Of a stretch of 64,000 nt of DNA, positions 42,890-51,520 are shown piece after piece (positions within the stretch are counted from its first letter, which is position 1; every line of letters begins with the position of its first letter). The notes under the pieces were generated by a model that was not told the DNA's origin, did no database searches, and saw only the letters and a program-made list of their open reading frames with translations. The stretch is from the NCBI GenBank assembly GCA_038320345.1, contig JBBQED010000013.1, forward strand, positions 1 to 64,000, read 5' to 3'. The translations under genes were made by a program, and so were the position numbers. The DNA comes from JBBQED01 sp038320345 (GTDB taxonomy: Bacteria; Bacteroidota; Bacteroidia; AKYH767-A; OLB10).

Positions 42890-45571
42890 ATGAAAAAAGT
42901 AGTTAGTTCCTCCATTATCTCTGTAGTCATCTTATTGGCTATCGCGGCAGGATTTTTTTATTATCAATATTATAAAAGTGGCAAGAGTTCATCGTTAGAA
43001 GCGGTACCAGCCGATGTTGCTTGGCTTTTACGTTGTAACCCTTCCATGGGCGAACTCCGCCAAATTGCTACTTCAGGATTTTTTGCGGCTAAAGATTCAG
43101 TACCGCTGCTAAAAGAATGGCAACAAGAACTTCTTTACTTTGATTCCTTATCCGTGAATACAAAAGAACTGAAACAACTATTTTCAGCTTCTCCTCTCAT
43201 AATAACAGGACATGTTACCGGTCCCCAGAGCTTCAGTTTGCTTTTTATCACCTCAATTCACAATGCTAATCCAGATGCAGTTGCCAGTAAAGTCTTAAAA
43301 CAAATTGCATATTCCAACGCTACTACCACTCTTAGGAATTATAACGGTGTGGATATCCGCGAAGTGCCATTAGGGCATGATAAACGACTTTTTTCATGGG
43401 CAGTATCTAGAGGTGTTTTCATTGGGAGTTTTACTTCTTATTTGGTAGAAGATGCAATCCGTCAGCAGCGTTCATCAGGAAGTACTTCGCCTGCAGTAAG
43501 ACTTAATCAGTTCTCAGAAGGGGAAGGTTCTTCCATGCTCGTTGCCATCCGTTATAGTGGATTTGCAAAATGGGTGAAAACACAACTTGATCTAGCTTCA
43601 GGGGTTCGATTACTTCCTCTAGAACGGTTAGGCGATTGGTCCATTATGCAACTGACTGTTCATCCGAGCTTGATCAACTTCAAAGGAATTACCACCGTTG
43701 AAGATAGTCTTGAATTTCTGAGTCTTTTTAAATCCGAAGATCCTGTTGAATTAAAGGTTACGCGAATAATGCCTTTGAGAACTGCCGGCACAGTGGTATG
43801 GGGAATCTCGAATCCTAAAAACTGGTTGAATAATCTTGATGTTTATCTCAGTCGCAGTCAGCCGGCATCGCCCGAATCACAACTCAATCGTCATACCCTC
43901 ATTCCTTATTTTCAACCTTGGTTAGGAAACGAATTGGCATTGATGATCACACAACCTGTTTCTTCTGGATTAGAAAATCATTGCTTCGCCATCATTGGAA
44001 TCAATGATATGAATAGTTGCAAATCTTCGTTACTTAAACTCGGGGAAACTGTAAAAAACACAAGCTCTAATGCAGAAGAATCATATAACGGTTATACTAT
44101 CCGTTATATTCCATTACAGGGAGTCTTGCCTGCTGTATTAGGACCATTATTCGTGCGGGTAAATCGTTTTTACTATACTATAATTGAAGATTATCTGGTC
44201 GTTGCTAATCAGGCTTCAGCACTCAGAGGATATATTAATGATGTAAAAACAGGAAATTTGCTCAGGAGCAATGAACGATTTAATATTCTCTTACAGCAAA
44301 CTCCTAAAAAGATTAATTTGTTTTTTTATGCCAACATTCCTCAATCAGAAAAGATATTCAGAAGTGTTGCTGCTCCGCATTGGGTAAATTGGCTTGCACA
44401 GTATAGCAATACACTCAAGGGTTGGAATGGTTTAACATTTAGTGTGACTACTGATAATGGAATTTTTAATACTGCAGGTTGTATTAGTTATTATCATGAA
44501 GGTACTAAAGGCCCTCATCTTGCATGGAATTCTAAGTTGGATGCGGATATCTCTTGCGGACCATTTATCCCGAGTGAAAAAAATAATTTAATTCTTGTTT
44601 CAGATCAGAATCAGCAACTGAGTGCTTTTGATGTAGAAGGCACTGTCAAGTGGAAGAAGAAATTGGATAGTCCAATTAAAGGCAAAATCTATGCGGTGGA
44701 TTATTTGAAAAATGGAAGTGATCAATATCTCTTCAACACACATTCTTTCATTTATATACTGGATTCCTCAGGAAATAACGTGGGGAATTTCCCGATCCGG
44801 CTTCCTGCCGAAGCATCGAACGGAATTGCAGTGATCCAACCCGACTCTTTACAATCACCGAAGTTGTATATAGCCTGTACAAACCTCAGAATTTATGGTT
44901 ATGAATTAACGGGGAAGCCACTCACCGGATTCGGAGTTTTAAAAGTTCCCGACTTGGTTTATGAAACGATTCAGTCGACCGGTAAAGGAGAAAATATGGT
45001 GTTGATGGTTTGTGATAGAAACGGGTTATGTTTTTATGCTGATAGAAAAGGAGATCGCTATTTAACCGTAAAATCAACAATACATAAAAAACAAGGAACT
45101 GCCTTCTTGCCGCTTGCGAAAAATCAAGGATTAATCACTTGGTTGGATGAGGATAATTCGGTGTATACAGCCGATTCGAATGGCGTAGTAACAACATTAC
45201 TAAAGATGGATGGCGATACCATAACTGGAATCACACGCTTAGATATTAACGGTGATGATGAAACAGACTGGATCATTACTAGAAGCGAAGGGGTGGAGGC
45301 AAGAACTACTGATGGCGTCGTTTTATTTCATTATAAAGTAGAAAATAAACTTTGCTCCGAACCATCCATATTACAAAGCAAAGGGAAGAATTTTATTTCT
45401 TTTAATGATGGAGATCAGGTGTATCTTTTAAACAGAGATGGTTCCCTCTATGATGGTTTTCCTCAATCTGGGGTTGGAATTCCAGTGTTTATTCCGGAAA
45501 GGTCAGGTATGAATTTTACACTAGTTGTAAAAGGGGATCAAAAAAGTATTAGCCTGATTCAAGTAGATTGA
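42890..45571 (+). CDS. Large membrane-anchored DUF3352-like protein with beta-propeller C-half
   Basis: The 893-residue protein has one N-terminal transmembrane segment (about 7-27) and an outside body. The first half (LEAVPADVAWLLRCNPSM ... WGISNPKNWLNNL) resembles DUF3352-type proteins. The second half (from about 560) has repeats like NLILVSDQNQQLSAFDVEG, NNVGNFPIRLP and VTTLLKMDGDTITGITRLDINGDD that look like PQQ/FG-GAP beta-propeller blades. Function is not known. It stands alone after the SCO1 gene (201-base gap). Confidence is high that it is a real gene, low for any role. Confidence 0.8.
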   Translation: MKKVVSSSIISVVILLAIAAGFFYYQYYKSGKSSSLEAVPADVAWLLRCNPSMGELRQIATSGFFAAKDSVPLLKEWQQELLYFDSLSVNTKELKQLFSASPLIITGHVTGPQSFSLLFITSIHNANPDAVASKVLKQIAYSNATTTLRNYNGVDIREVPLGHDKRLFSWAVSRGVFIGSFTSYLVEDAIRQQRSSGSTSPAVRLNQFSEGEGSSMLVAIRYSGFAKWVKTQLDLASGVRLLPLERLGDWSIMQLTVHPSLINFKGITTVEDSLEFLSLFKSEDPVELKVTRIMPLRTAGTVVWGISNPKNWLNNLDVYLSRSQPASPESQLNRHTLIPYFQPWLGNELALMITQPVSSGLENHCFAIIGINDMNSCKSSLLKLGETVKNTSSNAEESYNGYTIRYIPLQGVLPAVLGPLFVRVNRFYYTIIEDYLVVANQASALRGYINDVKTGNLLRSNERFNILLQQTPKKINLFFYANIPQSEKIFRSVAAPHWVNWLAQYSNTLKGWNGLTFSVTTDNGIFNTAGCISYYHEGTKGPHLAWNSKLDADISCGPFIPSEKNNLILVSDQNQQLSAFDVEGTVKWKKKLDSPIKGKIYAVDYLKNGSDQYLFNTHSFIYILDSSGNNVGNFPIRLPAEASNGIAVIQPDSLQSPKLYIACTNLRIYGYELTGKPLTGFGVLKVPDLVYETIQSTGKGENMVLMVCDRNGLCFYADRKGDRYLTVKSTIHKKQGTAFLPLAKNQGLITWLDEDNSVYTADSNGVVTTLLKMDGDTITGITRLDINGDDETDWIITRSEGVEARTTDGVVLFHYKVENKLCSEPSILQSKGKNFISFNDGDQVYLLNRDGSLYDGFPQSGVGIPVFIPERSGMNFTLVVKGDQKSISLIQVD

Positions 45572-45634
45572 TTTAAGGAAGAAATTTATTGATCCAGCAA
45601 TTTCTACTTTGAATGTGAAGAAATTGTGCTAAAG

Positions 45635-45664
45635 TTGGACAGTATCCTGTGTTGATTATATTTG
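45635..45664 (+). promoter_or_regulatory. Promoter with -33 TTG and -7 TATATTTG
   Basis: TTG (45635-45637), 19 bases and TATATTTG (45657-45664) form a full Bacteroidetes-type promoter. It lies 33 bases before the ATG at 45697 and is the clearest one in the window. Confidence 0.7.
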
Positions 45665-45696
45665 TTTAGACGTAATTAAGGTTGTAACATATAATT

Positions 45697-46005
45697 ATGA
45701 GCAGATTGGCTTTTTTTTATGACAAGGATGCGGTGTACAAGGTAACTCTTCGTGCATTAGAACGTCGCGATTTTCAAATTGATGAAGCCAATGAAAAAAC
45801 TGGTATGATTAAAGCCTCAACCAAAAAAGGAATTTTAAAACCTGCTGTGACTATTGAATTACAGATTCAACAGATTGCAGAAAATCAAAGTTCTCTGGAT
45901 ATTAAATCACAGATTGTAAAAAACTGGATTACTCCTGAAGGATATGAATCGAAAGCAGAGCATAAATTTATCAATACACTCTATAAGTGTTTTGAGAATT
46001 TATAA
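45697..46005 (+). CDS. Small conserved-looking protein of unknown function
   Basis: The 102-residue soluble protein (MSRLAFFYDKDAVYKVTLRA ...) has no signal or membrane segment. Its pattern (DEANEKTGMIKASTKKG, VTIELQIQQIAENQSSLDIKSQIV) recalls short DUF-type alpha/beta domains that adjust oligomer or membrane envelope proteins, but I do not recognise it. A full promoter precedes it. It is convergent with ompA-like 46100, with a terminator between. Confidence 0.7.
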   Translation: MSRLAFFYDKDAVYKVTLRALERRDFQIDEANEKTGMIKASTKKGILKPAVTIELQIQQIAENQSSLDIKSQIVKNWITPEGYESKAEHKFINTLYKCFENL

Positions 46006-46047
46006 TACTCATTTTTAATACTTATTCCACTATTAATTATTAAGGCA

Positions 46048-46090
46048 TAAAAAAAGAGACTGCTCTGATAAGAACAGCCTCTTCTTTGTT
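46048..46090 (-). terminator. Terminator after OmpA-type gene (possibly bidirectional)
   Basis: AGAGACTGCTCT (46055-46066) pairs with AGAACAGCCTCT (46071-46082) around GATA. On the minus strand it is followed by TTTTTTTAT, a strong stop for the OmpA gene; on the plus strand TCTTTGTTATTTT follows, so it may also end the 45697 gene. Confidence 0.8.
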
Positions 46091-46099
46091 ATTTTATTT

Positions 46100-47638
46100 T
46101 TATTCTACAGAGAAGTCAACACGACGGTTCATTGCATTCATTCCGCTTGCCATTGGTTCTGTTTCGCCTTTGGTTTCAGTGTTTACTCTTGATCCATCAA
46201 TTCCGTATACTTTGATCAGAATGTTTTTAACAGCATCAGCACGACGTTGTCCTAGACGAGTATTTTCATTCGCACTTCCTTGAACATCGCAGTTACCTGA
46301 AACTTTAATCTTTAGATCAGGATTAGCTTTCATCACTCTAGCAATCACGAGTAAACGATCTTGATAAATAGATTTTACACTTGAAGAACCTAAATCGAAG
46401 AATACAGAAGGTAAATATCCCGTTCCGTTCTTACCATTAACACCACTTCCGCCGCTCACGCCATCTTTACCAAATTCACCAGCTTTAGCAATGGTAATCC
46501 CTTGGTAGTTAACCAAAGATCCTTGATCAGAATTTGGCTCGAGATCACGGCTATCAGCAACTCCGTCACCATCAGTATCGTTTTCCTGACCATTAGCATT
46601 TACTTTCGCTCCTTTCGGAGTAAAGAGATCTGCATCCATGTTATCTGCTACACCATCACCATCGGTATCCACTGCTGTTCCATCACCATAAACCTTAGAT
46701 CCTTCCGGAGTGCTATTGTCTTTGTCGAATAAATCAGAAACTCCGTCTTTGTCTTTATCACCAGAAAGAATATCAATTTTCTCTTTCATATCAGCAAGAT
46801 CATTGTATACCACTTCCATAGGATTAACCCATTCCATTGGTTTATTTTTCTTCCCGAATGTATAATTCACACCAACATTCATCATGATGTAATTATCATA
46901 CTCTGAAAAAGTTTTTACAGTAGCATCTACATTGTCTGTAAATGTTTTGCGATATTCAAGTGCTAAGCCAATATCAATTTTATTGATTCTGTATTTGAAA
47001 CCTAAGCTCACTGGAATCATAATTTCAGTTACATTTCCTGACTTACGGAGCGTCTGACCATTGATAGTGTCCTCTTTAACTTTTCCATCGAAATTGAAAA
47101 ATCCGAGACCAAGTGAAGTTACAAAATGGAAGTTTTTATTTCTATTCAGGAAACTGATGTTCCCAAAATTATAGGTCATCTCCAAAGTTCCTTCGCTTAA
47201 AGGACTATCATAAACTTCTTTATAAAGTTTACTGTTATTTCCGATTCCCCCGATAGTGATTGGCAATTTAGTGATCGAATCCAGATAATCATCATCTCTT
47301 CCAGAAAAGCTAGAAATTAAATATCTGGCTTTGATTCCGATAGAGTGCGTTACCTGATAATGTACTTGTAAACCGAATGCAGGCTTCACTTCAGCTGATT
47401 CTAAAAATCGACTGTTGTTTTGCTTGCCACGGAGCAGATCTCCCATTAAATAACTTACACCAACAGTTCCACCCACCGACCAGCGGTCGAATTCTTTAGG
47501 CTTTGGTAAGCCATAAGTTGTTGAAGCAGAGGTGGTTGAAGAACTAGAGGAGCCTGCAGTGCTTCCGGAAGTTTGTGCAAGCACCTGCCCAGTAATCATG
47601 AAGGACAGTAGAAGGTGTAGTAAGTGCTTCAATTTCAT
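46100..47638 (-). CDS. OmpA-family outer-membrane protein with calcium-binding repeats
   Basis: The 512-residue protein has a signal peptide (LKHLLHLLLSFMITGQVLAQ), an N-terminal beta-barrel, three thrombospondin type 3-like repeats (DKDKDGVSDLFDKD, DTDGDGVADNMDAD, DTDGDGVADSRDLE, about 295-365) and a C-terminal OmpA domain (LKIKVSGNCDVQGSAN ... RADAVKNILIK). It should anchor the outer membrane to peptidoglycan. This layout is usual in Bacteroidetes. It is a single gene with its own terminator. Confidence 0.93.
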   Translation of the reverse strand: MKLKHLLHLLLSFMITGQVLAQTSGSTAGSSSSSTTSASTTYGLPKPKEFDRWSVGGTVGVSYLMGDLLRGKQNNSRFLESAEVKPAFGLQVHYQVTHSIGIKARYLISSFSGRDDDYLDSITKLPITIGGIGNNSKLYKEVYDSPLSEGTLEMTYNFGNISFLNRNKNFHFVTSLGLGFFNFDGKVKEDTINGQTLRKSGNVTEIMIPVSLGFKYRINKIDIGLALEYRKTFTDNVDATVKTFSEYDNYIMMNVGVNYTFGKKNKPMEWVNPMEVVYNDLADMKEKIDILSGDKDKDGVSDLFDKDNSTPEGSKVYGDGTAVDTDGDGVADNMDADLFTPKGAKVNANGQENDTDGDGVADSRDLEPNSDQGSLVNYQGITIAKAGEFGKDGVSGGSGVNGKNGTGYLPSVFFDLGSSSVKSIYQDRLLVIARVMKANPDLKIKVSGNCDVQGSANENTRLGQRRADAVKNILIKVYGIDGSRVNTETKGETEPMASGMNAMNRRVDFSVE

Positions 47639-47728
47639 TTATGTAGGGTTTTGCGTTGAATTCAGATGCAATATTAATGAAAGTTAAGTAAAAGCCGAAA
47701 TCTCAATTCATTAAGTAATAGAAAGAAC

Positions 47729-48379
47729 TTAAAATTCAGGGAGGATTTCATGAATTCCAGGGATATGTTTTTCTTGAACCAGATCGATCAAAAACTTTAG
47801 ATGGACGTGGTTTTCTACGAAATCAAGCTCATCGGATTCAACGATAAGCACCGTTTCACCATTTAAGGTTTTGAAATGCTGAAGATATTGATCAGAAACA
47901 TTTTGTAAATATTCAGCAGGAATTGATTTTTCGTAGTCACGACCTCGTGCGGCTATATTTTTAAGTAAGGAGTCAGTTGTTTTTTTTAGATAGACCACTA
48001 GTCCTGGTCGTGCTAGTTGCTGATTGATGAGCGAAAAAAACTTTCGGAAGAGTTCCAATTCATGTCCTTTGAGATTTACCTGTGCGAAGAGGACTGATTT
48101 TTCAAAAATATAATCGCTGATAAGTGGTGACTTTAGCTTAGTTGCTAATTCCTGCTGTTGTTTAATTTGCTGATAGCGTTCAGCTAAAAACGACATTTCA
48201 AGAGGGAATGCAAATCGTTCTGGCTGCTCATAAAATTGAGGGAGGAAAGTGTTTTCTGCAAACGACTCCAGTGCTAATTCTGCATTGAATTTTGTTGCGA
48301 GAATTTTCGCCAATGATGTTTTACCAGCGCCGATATTTCCTTCAATGGCTAAATAGGAATAGGGGAGTGAACTACTCAT
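47729..48379 (-). CDS. Deoxynucleoside kinase
   Basis: The 216-residue protein has the P-loop GNIGAGKT (about 14-21), followed by the dNK-family EsFAEN and ERYQQIKQ segments, and KKTTDSLLKNIAARGRDYEKSI, the lid. It phosphorylates deoxynucleosides (type: dGK/dAK/dCK-like) for nucleotide salvage. Which base it prefers is not clear. It overlaps folK by 4 bases (ATGA) on the same strand, so it is the second gene of a folK-dNK operon. Confidence 0.93.
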   Translation of the reverse strand: MSSSLPYSYLAIEGNIGAGKTSLAKILATKFNAELALESFAENTFLPQFYEQPERFAFPLEMSFLAERYQQIKQQQELATKLKSPLISDYIFEKSVLFAQVNLKGHELELFRKFFSLINQQLARPGLVVYLKKTTDSLLKNIAARGRDYEKSIPAEYLQNVSDQYLQHFKTLNGETVLIVESDELDFVENHVHLKFLIDLVQEKHIPGIHEILPEF

Positions 48380-48870
48380 TGAACCGGATTATATTTTATT
48401 ACTTCTTCTTGATCTTTGCATTGCGCTAATAATTCCTGCTGCTTTTTACCTGAAACAGGATCAATAAAGTTCGGATAATTTTCACACAGTGGGATTAATA
48501 TAAACCTGCGTATTGGAATACCTGGATGTGGTACTCTTAAATTTACTTCATCAATAATTTCATGCTCATAATAAAGGATGTCAAGATCAATAATGCGTGC
48601 TGCCCATTTTTCAGCTCTCACTCTTCCCAAATGAAGTTCTATTTCCATTAAATTATTCAAAACTTCAGTAGGAGAAAGTGTGGTGTAAAATCCGCCGGTC
48701 AGATTTAGGAAGAAAGGCTGATGCGTATTTCCCCAAGGACTGGTTTCATAGATGCTAGAAATCAAATGAGGCTTCCCGATCTTTTTTTCGATCAGTAATA
48801 ATGCTTTCTTAAGATTACTTAGTCGGTCGCCTAGATTACTCCCAAGCGATAATATGACCAGATGCTCCAT
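48376..48870 (-). CDS. folK: 2-amino-4-hydroxy-6-hydroxymethyldihydropteridine pyrophosphokinase
   Basis: The 164-residue HPPK has LSLGSNLGDR (8-17), IYETSPWGN, FLNLTGGF, the ATP/pterin motif GRVRAEKWAARIIDLDIL (ends in the D-x-D metal site) and RVPHPGIPIRRFILIPL. It transfers pyrophosphate from ATP to the pterin, an early folate step. Length is normal. A TACTTTTG box ends 5 bases before the ATG, so the mRNA is probably leaderless or close to it. Confidence 0.95.
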   Translation of the reverse strand: MEHLVILSLGSNLGDRLSNLKKALLLIEKKIGKPHLISSIYETSPWGNTHQPFFLNLTGGFYTTLSPTEVLNNLMEIELHLGRVRAEKWAARIIDLDILYYEHEIIDEVNLRVPHPGIPIRRFILIPLCENYPNFIDPVSGKKQQELLAQCKDQEEVIKYNPVQ

Positions 48871-48874
48871 TCAA

Positions 48875-48882
48875 CAAAAGTA
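48875..48882 (-). promoter_or_regulatory. Bacteroidetes -7 box at folK, near-leaderless
   Basis: TACTTTTG on the minus strand matches TAnnTTTG and ends 5 bases before the folK ATG. With a usual start about 7 bases downstream, the leader would be absent or only a few bases. Confidence 0.5.
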
Positions 48883-49029
48883 AGCCACCTAGTTGACTTC
48901 CCGTTAAAGTAAGCATTAAATACTGTCATTTATCCCTAAAATTGTGCTCCCCAATACCTTAAAATTTCGGGTAGTTAATCTGAAATAATAATTAATAAAA
49001 AATCAAACAATGTTGAAATGCAAGAGATC

Positions 49030-49509
49030 TTACTTAACTCTTGTAAAATTGAATTCTATTCTTTTGACTTTCCCATCAGCATTCGCTCCACTAATGATCG
49101 CCTTCAATTGATCAGCGCCATTGTAAGAATATTCAATTTGCTGAGGAAAATCGTGTGATTTGTTAACGAAAATCCAATGTGTAACTTCATTGTTCACAAG
49201 CTTAAATGGAATAGGTGCTTCTTTATTTTGCCCCATGACTTCCGGAATATAAAATACTTGACCGTTATTCATTACCAACTTTATTTTCTCGTTGAGCAAG
49301 GTATCTCCTGATTCAGTTAACGTATAGGATTTACCGGTAAATACATCTGGTTTGATACAATTCCACTCTTCGAATACAGGCTCTTTACTGCCTGTTAATT
49401 GCCATTTACCACAAATCGGCTTAAACTTGTTGAGATCATTTTGCTGAGCATTTACCGATGAGCAAGTACTCATTACCATAAATACTAAACAACTGAAATA
49501 GATTTTCAT
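49030..49509 (-). CDS. DUF6265 family exported protein
   Basis: The 159-residue protein has a short signal peptide (FSCLVFMVMSTCSSVNAQ). Its body (FEEWNCIKPDVFTGKSYTL, LNEKIKLVMNNGQVFYIPEV, HWIFVNKSHDFPQQIEYSY, KVKRIEFNFTRVK) matches the DUF6265 pattern, a lipocalin-like exported family with no known role. It stands alone, well after the folK start and divergent from the TRIC gene. Confidence 0.8.
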   Translation of the reverse strand: MKIYFSCLVFMVMSTCSSVNAQQNDLNKFKPICGKWQLTGSKEPVFEEWNCIKPDVFTGKSYTLTESGDTLLNEKIKLVMNNGQVFYIPEVMGQNKEAPIPFKLVNNEVTHWIFVNKSHDFPQQIEYSYNGADQLKAIISGANADGKVKRIEFNFTRVK

Positions 49510-49677
49510 GAAATTAGTTTGAGGATATGAAGTTAGGGATCAGGATATGCTTTCTAAAATTTCGAGGAGGCTATTTGATTAATGCAGCCAAACTTGATGT
49601 AAATTGATCTTTATATAGGGTACAATTTCTTTAATTTATCAATTTAAGATGTTCTTTGCTTTAATTTTGATTAAAGA

Positions 49678-50340
49678 ATGGCAAACCTTACAAATACCGG
49701 ATTATTCGTTTTCGTGGAAGCTGCCGCAGTAGTGGTAAGTGCACTTTCGGGGATGATCGTTGCTCGGAATAACAAGATGGATATTGTTGGTGCTTACAGT
49801 ATTGCACTACTTACTGCATTTGGTGGCGGAACGATTAGAGATATTTTGCTCGAAAGAAGACCATTTTTCTGGATTGAAAATGAGCGTTATCTGATTATCG
49901 TTTTTGTGATGTGTATCGCATTCGTATATGTCCCATTTTTTTATAAAGTAGCCGTTAAATTACATAGCCGAACCAATACGGTGGATGCGATTGGCCTAGG
50001 TCTATTCAGTATTTCCGGATTAATAGCAGCATTAAATGGAGGCCTCCCCGTATTTCCTGCAACATTATTAGGAGTAATTACTGGAGTTGCAGGAGGAGTT
50101 TTACGAGATGTAGTCACTAATCAAATTCCGGTCATCTTTAGATACGAAGGTGGATTGTATGCAGCCGCTTCTTTTATAGGATGCTGGATTTTTATTGCTT
50201 GTCTGCTTATTTTCGATACCGCCTTTCCCGGATTCGTAATTTCCGTGATCAGTATTATTGCTTTGAGGATGGGCTCCTTGTATTATGGATTCAAATTGCC
50301 AAGTCCACACTGGTTTCGTGATCCTGATCAGAAAAAATAA
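49678..50340 (+). CDS. TRIC-family (UPF0126) cation channel-like protein
   Basis: The 220-residue membrane protein has seven hydrophobic spans and two inverted repeat halves each with the GG-x-x-RD loop: FGGGTIRDILLERRPFFW and VAGGVLRDVVTNQIPVIF. These are the signatures of the bacterial TRIC (trimeric intracellular cation) channel family (YicG, YadS). It should conduct monovalent cations across the inner membrane. It ends 25 bases from the convergent DUF4259 gene. Confidence 0.93.
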   Translation: MANLTNTGLFVFVEAAAVVVSALSGMIVARNNKMDIVGAYSIALLTAFGGGTIRDILLERRPFFWIENERYLIIVFVMCIAFVYVPFFYKVAVKLHSRTNTVDAIGLGLFSISGLIAALNGGLPVFPATLLGVITGVAGGVLRDVVTNQIPVIFRYEGGLYAAASFIGCWIFIACLLIFDTAFPGFVISVISIIALRMGSLYYGFKLPSPHWFRDPDQKK

Positions 50341-50365
50341 ATTAGACTTCGCTTAAAAAAAGAAT

Positions 50366-50770
50366 TTACGACTTGCTCTTTAGTCTATGTTGGAGATCCT
50401 TCAAACTTTCATACCATTTCATTCCATCTTCTGATTCTTCCCAAAGTTCTTTCAACTCCGAATGCGAAGCAATTTTTTCAATCGCAAGCAATGCCATTTT
50501 TTTGTGATCAGGATTAAGTTGCATTTCTGCTTTTAGAATCAATTCCAAATCTTCCTCAGGAAATCCAGCGCATGCATTGCCTTCTATCGCTGCAATAACT
50601 TCTGCAGCTGCTAATGCTTCTTCGCAATCAGTAGCTTCAATGTATTCGTCATTATCCATGATGAGTAAAAATGCAGAATTGAATTTTATATTATTAGGCT
50701 CGTCACTAAAATCCTGTAACCAGTCGAGTGCTCCATCATTTTCAAGATTTCCAAATCCCCACGTTCCCAT
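50366..50770 (-). CDS. DUF4259 family protein
   Basis: The 134-residue cytosolic protein begins MGTWGFGNLENDGALDWLQDF, the family signature, and has the EEALAAAEVIAAIEG and ELKELWEES segments. DUF4259 proteins are small, widespread and without known function; some lie next to immunity or toxin genes. It is convergent with the TRIC gene and lies 24 bases downstream of the BI-1 gene on the same strand, possibly in one transcript. Confidence 0.88.
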   Translation of the reverse strand: MGTWGFGNLENDGALDWLQDFSDEPNNIKFNSAFLLIMDNDEYIEATDCEEALAAAEVIAAIEGNACAGFPEEDLELILKAEMQLNPDHKKMALLAIEKIASHSELKELWEESEDGMKWYESLKDLQHRLKSKS

Positions 50771-50794
50771 TTATTTGTTATTCTGTATTGTTGA

Positions 50795-51493
50795 TTATTT
50801 ACGTTTTCCGAAAAGTCGAAGTAATTTGAGAAAAAGGTTGATGAAGTCTAAATATAAAATCAATGCACCAACGATTGCTTCTTTTTTATCTTCTGCAGTC
50901 CCTTCATTCCCGATGATATTCATGTTTTTTATTTTCTGAGTGTCATAAGCAATGAGACCAGTGAAGATTAGAATTCCTGCATAAGTTGTAATCCATTGCA
51001 ATGCTTCACTCTTCATGAAAATATTTACTACAGAAGCAATAATTAATCCTACCAATCCCATCAACATGATATTTCCAAAACGCGTTAAATCGGTACCCGT
51101 AAAGTATCCATAAAAACTCATCACTGCAAAAGTTCCAGCCGTGATAAAAAATGTAATTGCAATGGAGTCTGAAGTATAAATTAAAAAGATAAAAGAAAAG
51201 GTAACCCTCGTAAGCGCTGCATAAACTACGAAGAGTAATGTTGCTAATGATGCAGAAAGTTTCTGTACAAATCCTACCATTGAAATAACCATCACCAATT
51301 GGGCAATGAGCAATCCATAAAAAACGAATTTGTTTCCGAAAACGAATTGTAATATTGTTTCACTTTCGGCTACCCACATTGCAACAATTCCTGTAGTCAT
51401 CAATGCGAAGGTCATCCATCCATACACTTTGACCATAAACCGTTGCTGCTCTTGAACTACGGCAATGTCTGTTGATGATATTTCTTGCTGCAT
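50795..51493 (-). CDS. Bax inhibitor-1/YccA family membrane protein
   Basis: The 232-residue protein has seven hydrophobic segments and the BI-1 motifs (VYGWMTFALMTTGIVAM, TFAVMSFYGYFTGTDLTRFG, LIAYDTQKIKNM, ALILYLDFINLFLKLLRLF). The C-terminal Asp residues (YDTQKI, YLDFIN) match the pH-sensing pair of BsYetJ. The family is a calcium-leak channel or stress protein. It ends 24 bases before DUF4259 and is preceded by the DPP IV gene on the same strand. Confidence 0.95.
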   Translation of the reverse strand: MQQEISSTDIAVVQEQQRFMVKVYGWMTFALMTTGIVAMWVAESETILQFVFGNKFVFYGLLIAQLVMVISMVGFVQKLSASLATLLFVVYAALTRVTFSFIFLIYTSDSIAITFFITAGTFAVMSFYGYFTGTDLTRFGNIMLMGLVGLIIASVVNIFMKSEALQWITTYAGILIFTGLIAYDTQKIKNMNIIGNEGTAEDKKEAIVGALILYLDFINLFLKLLRLFGKRK

Positions 51494-51520
51494 ACTATTA
51501 TTTTTAAGGGTAAGCGGTAA

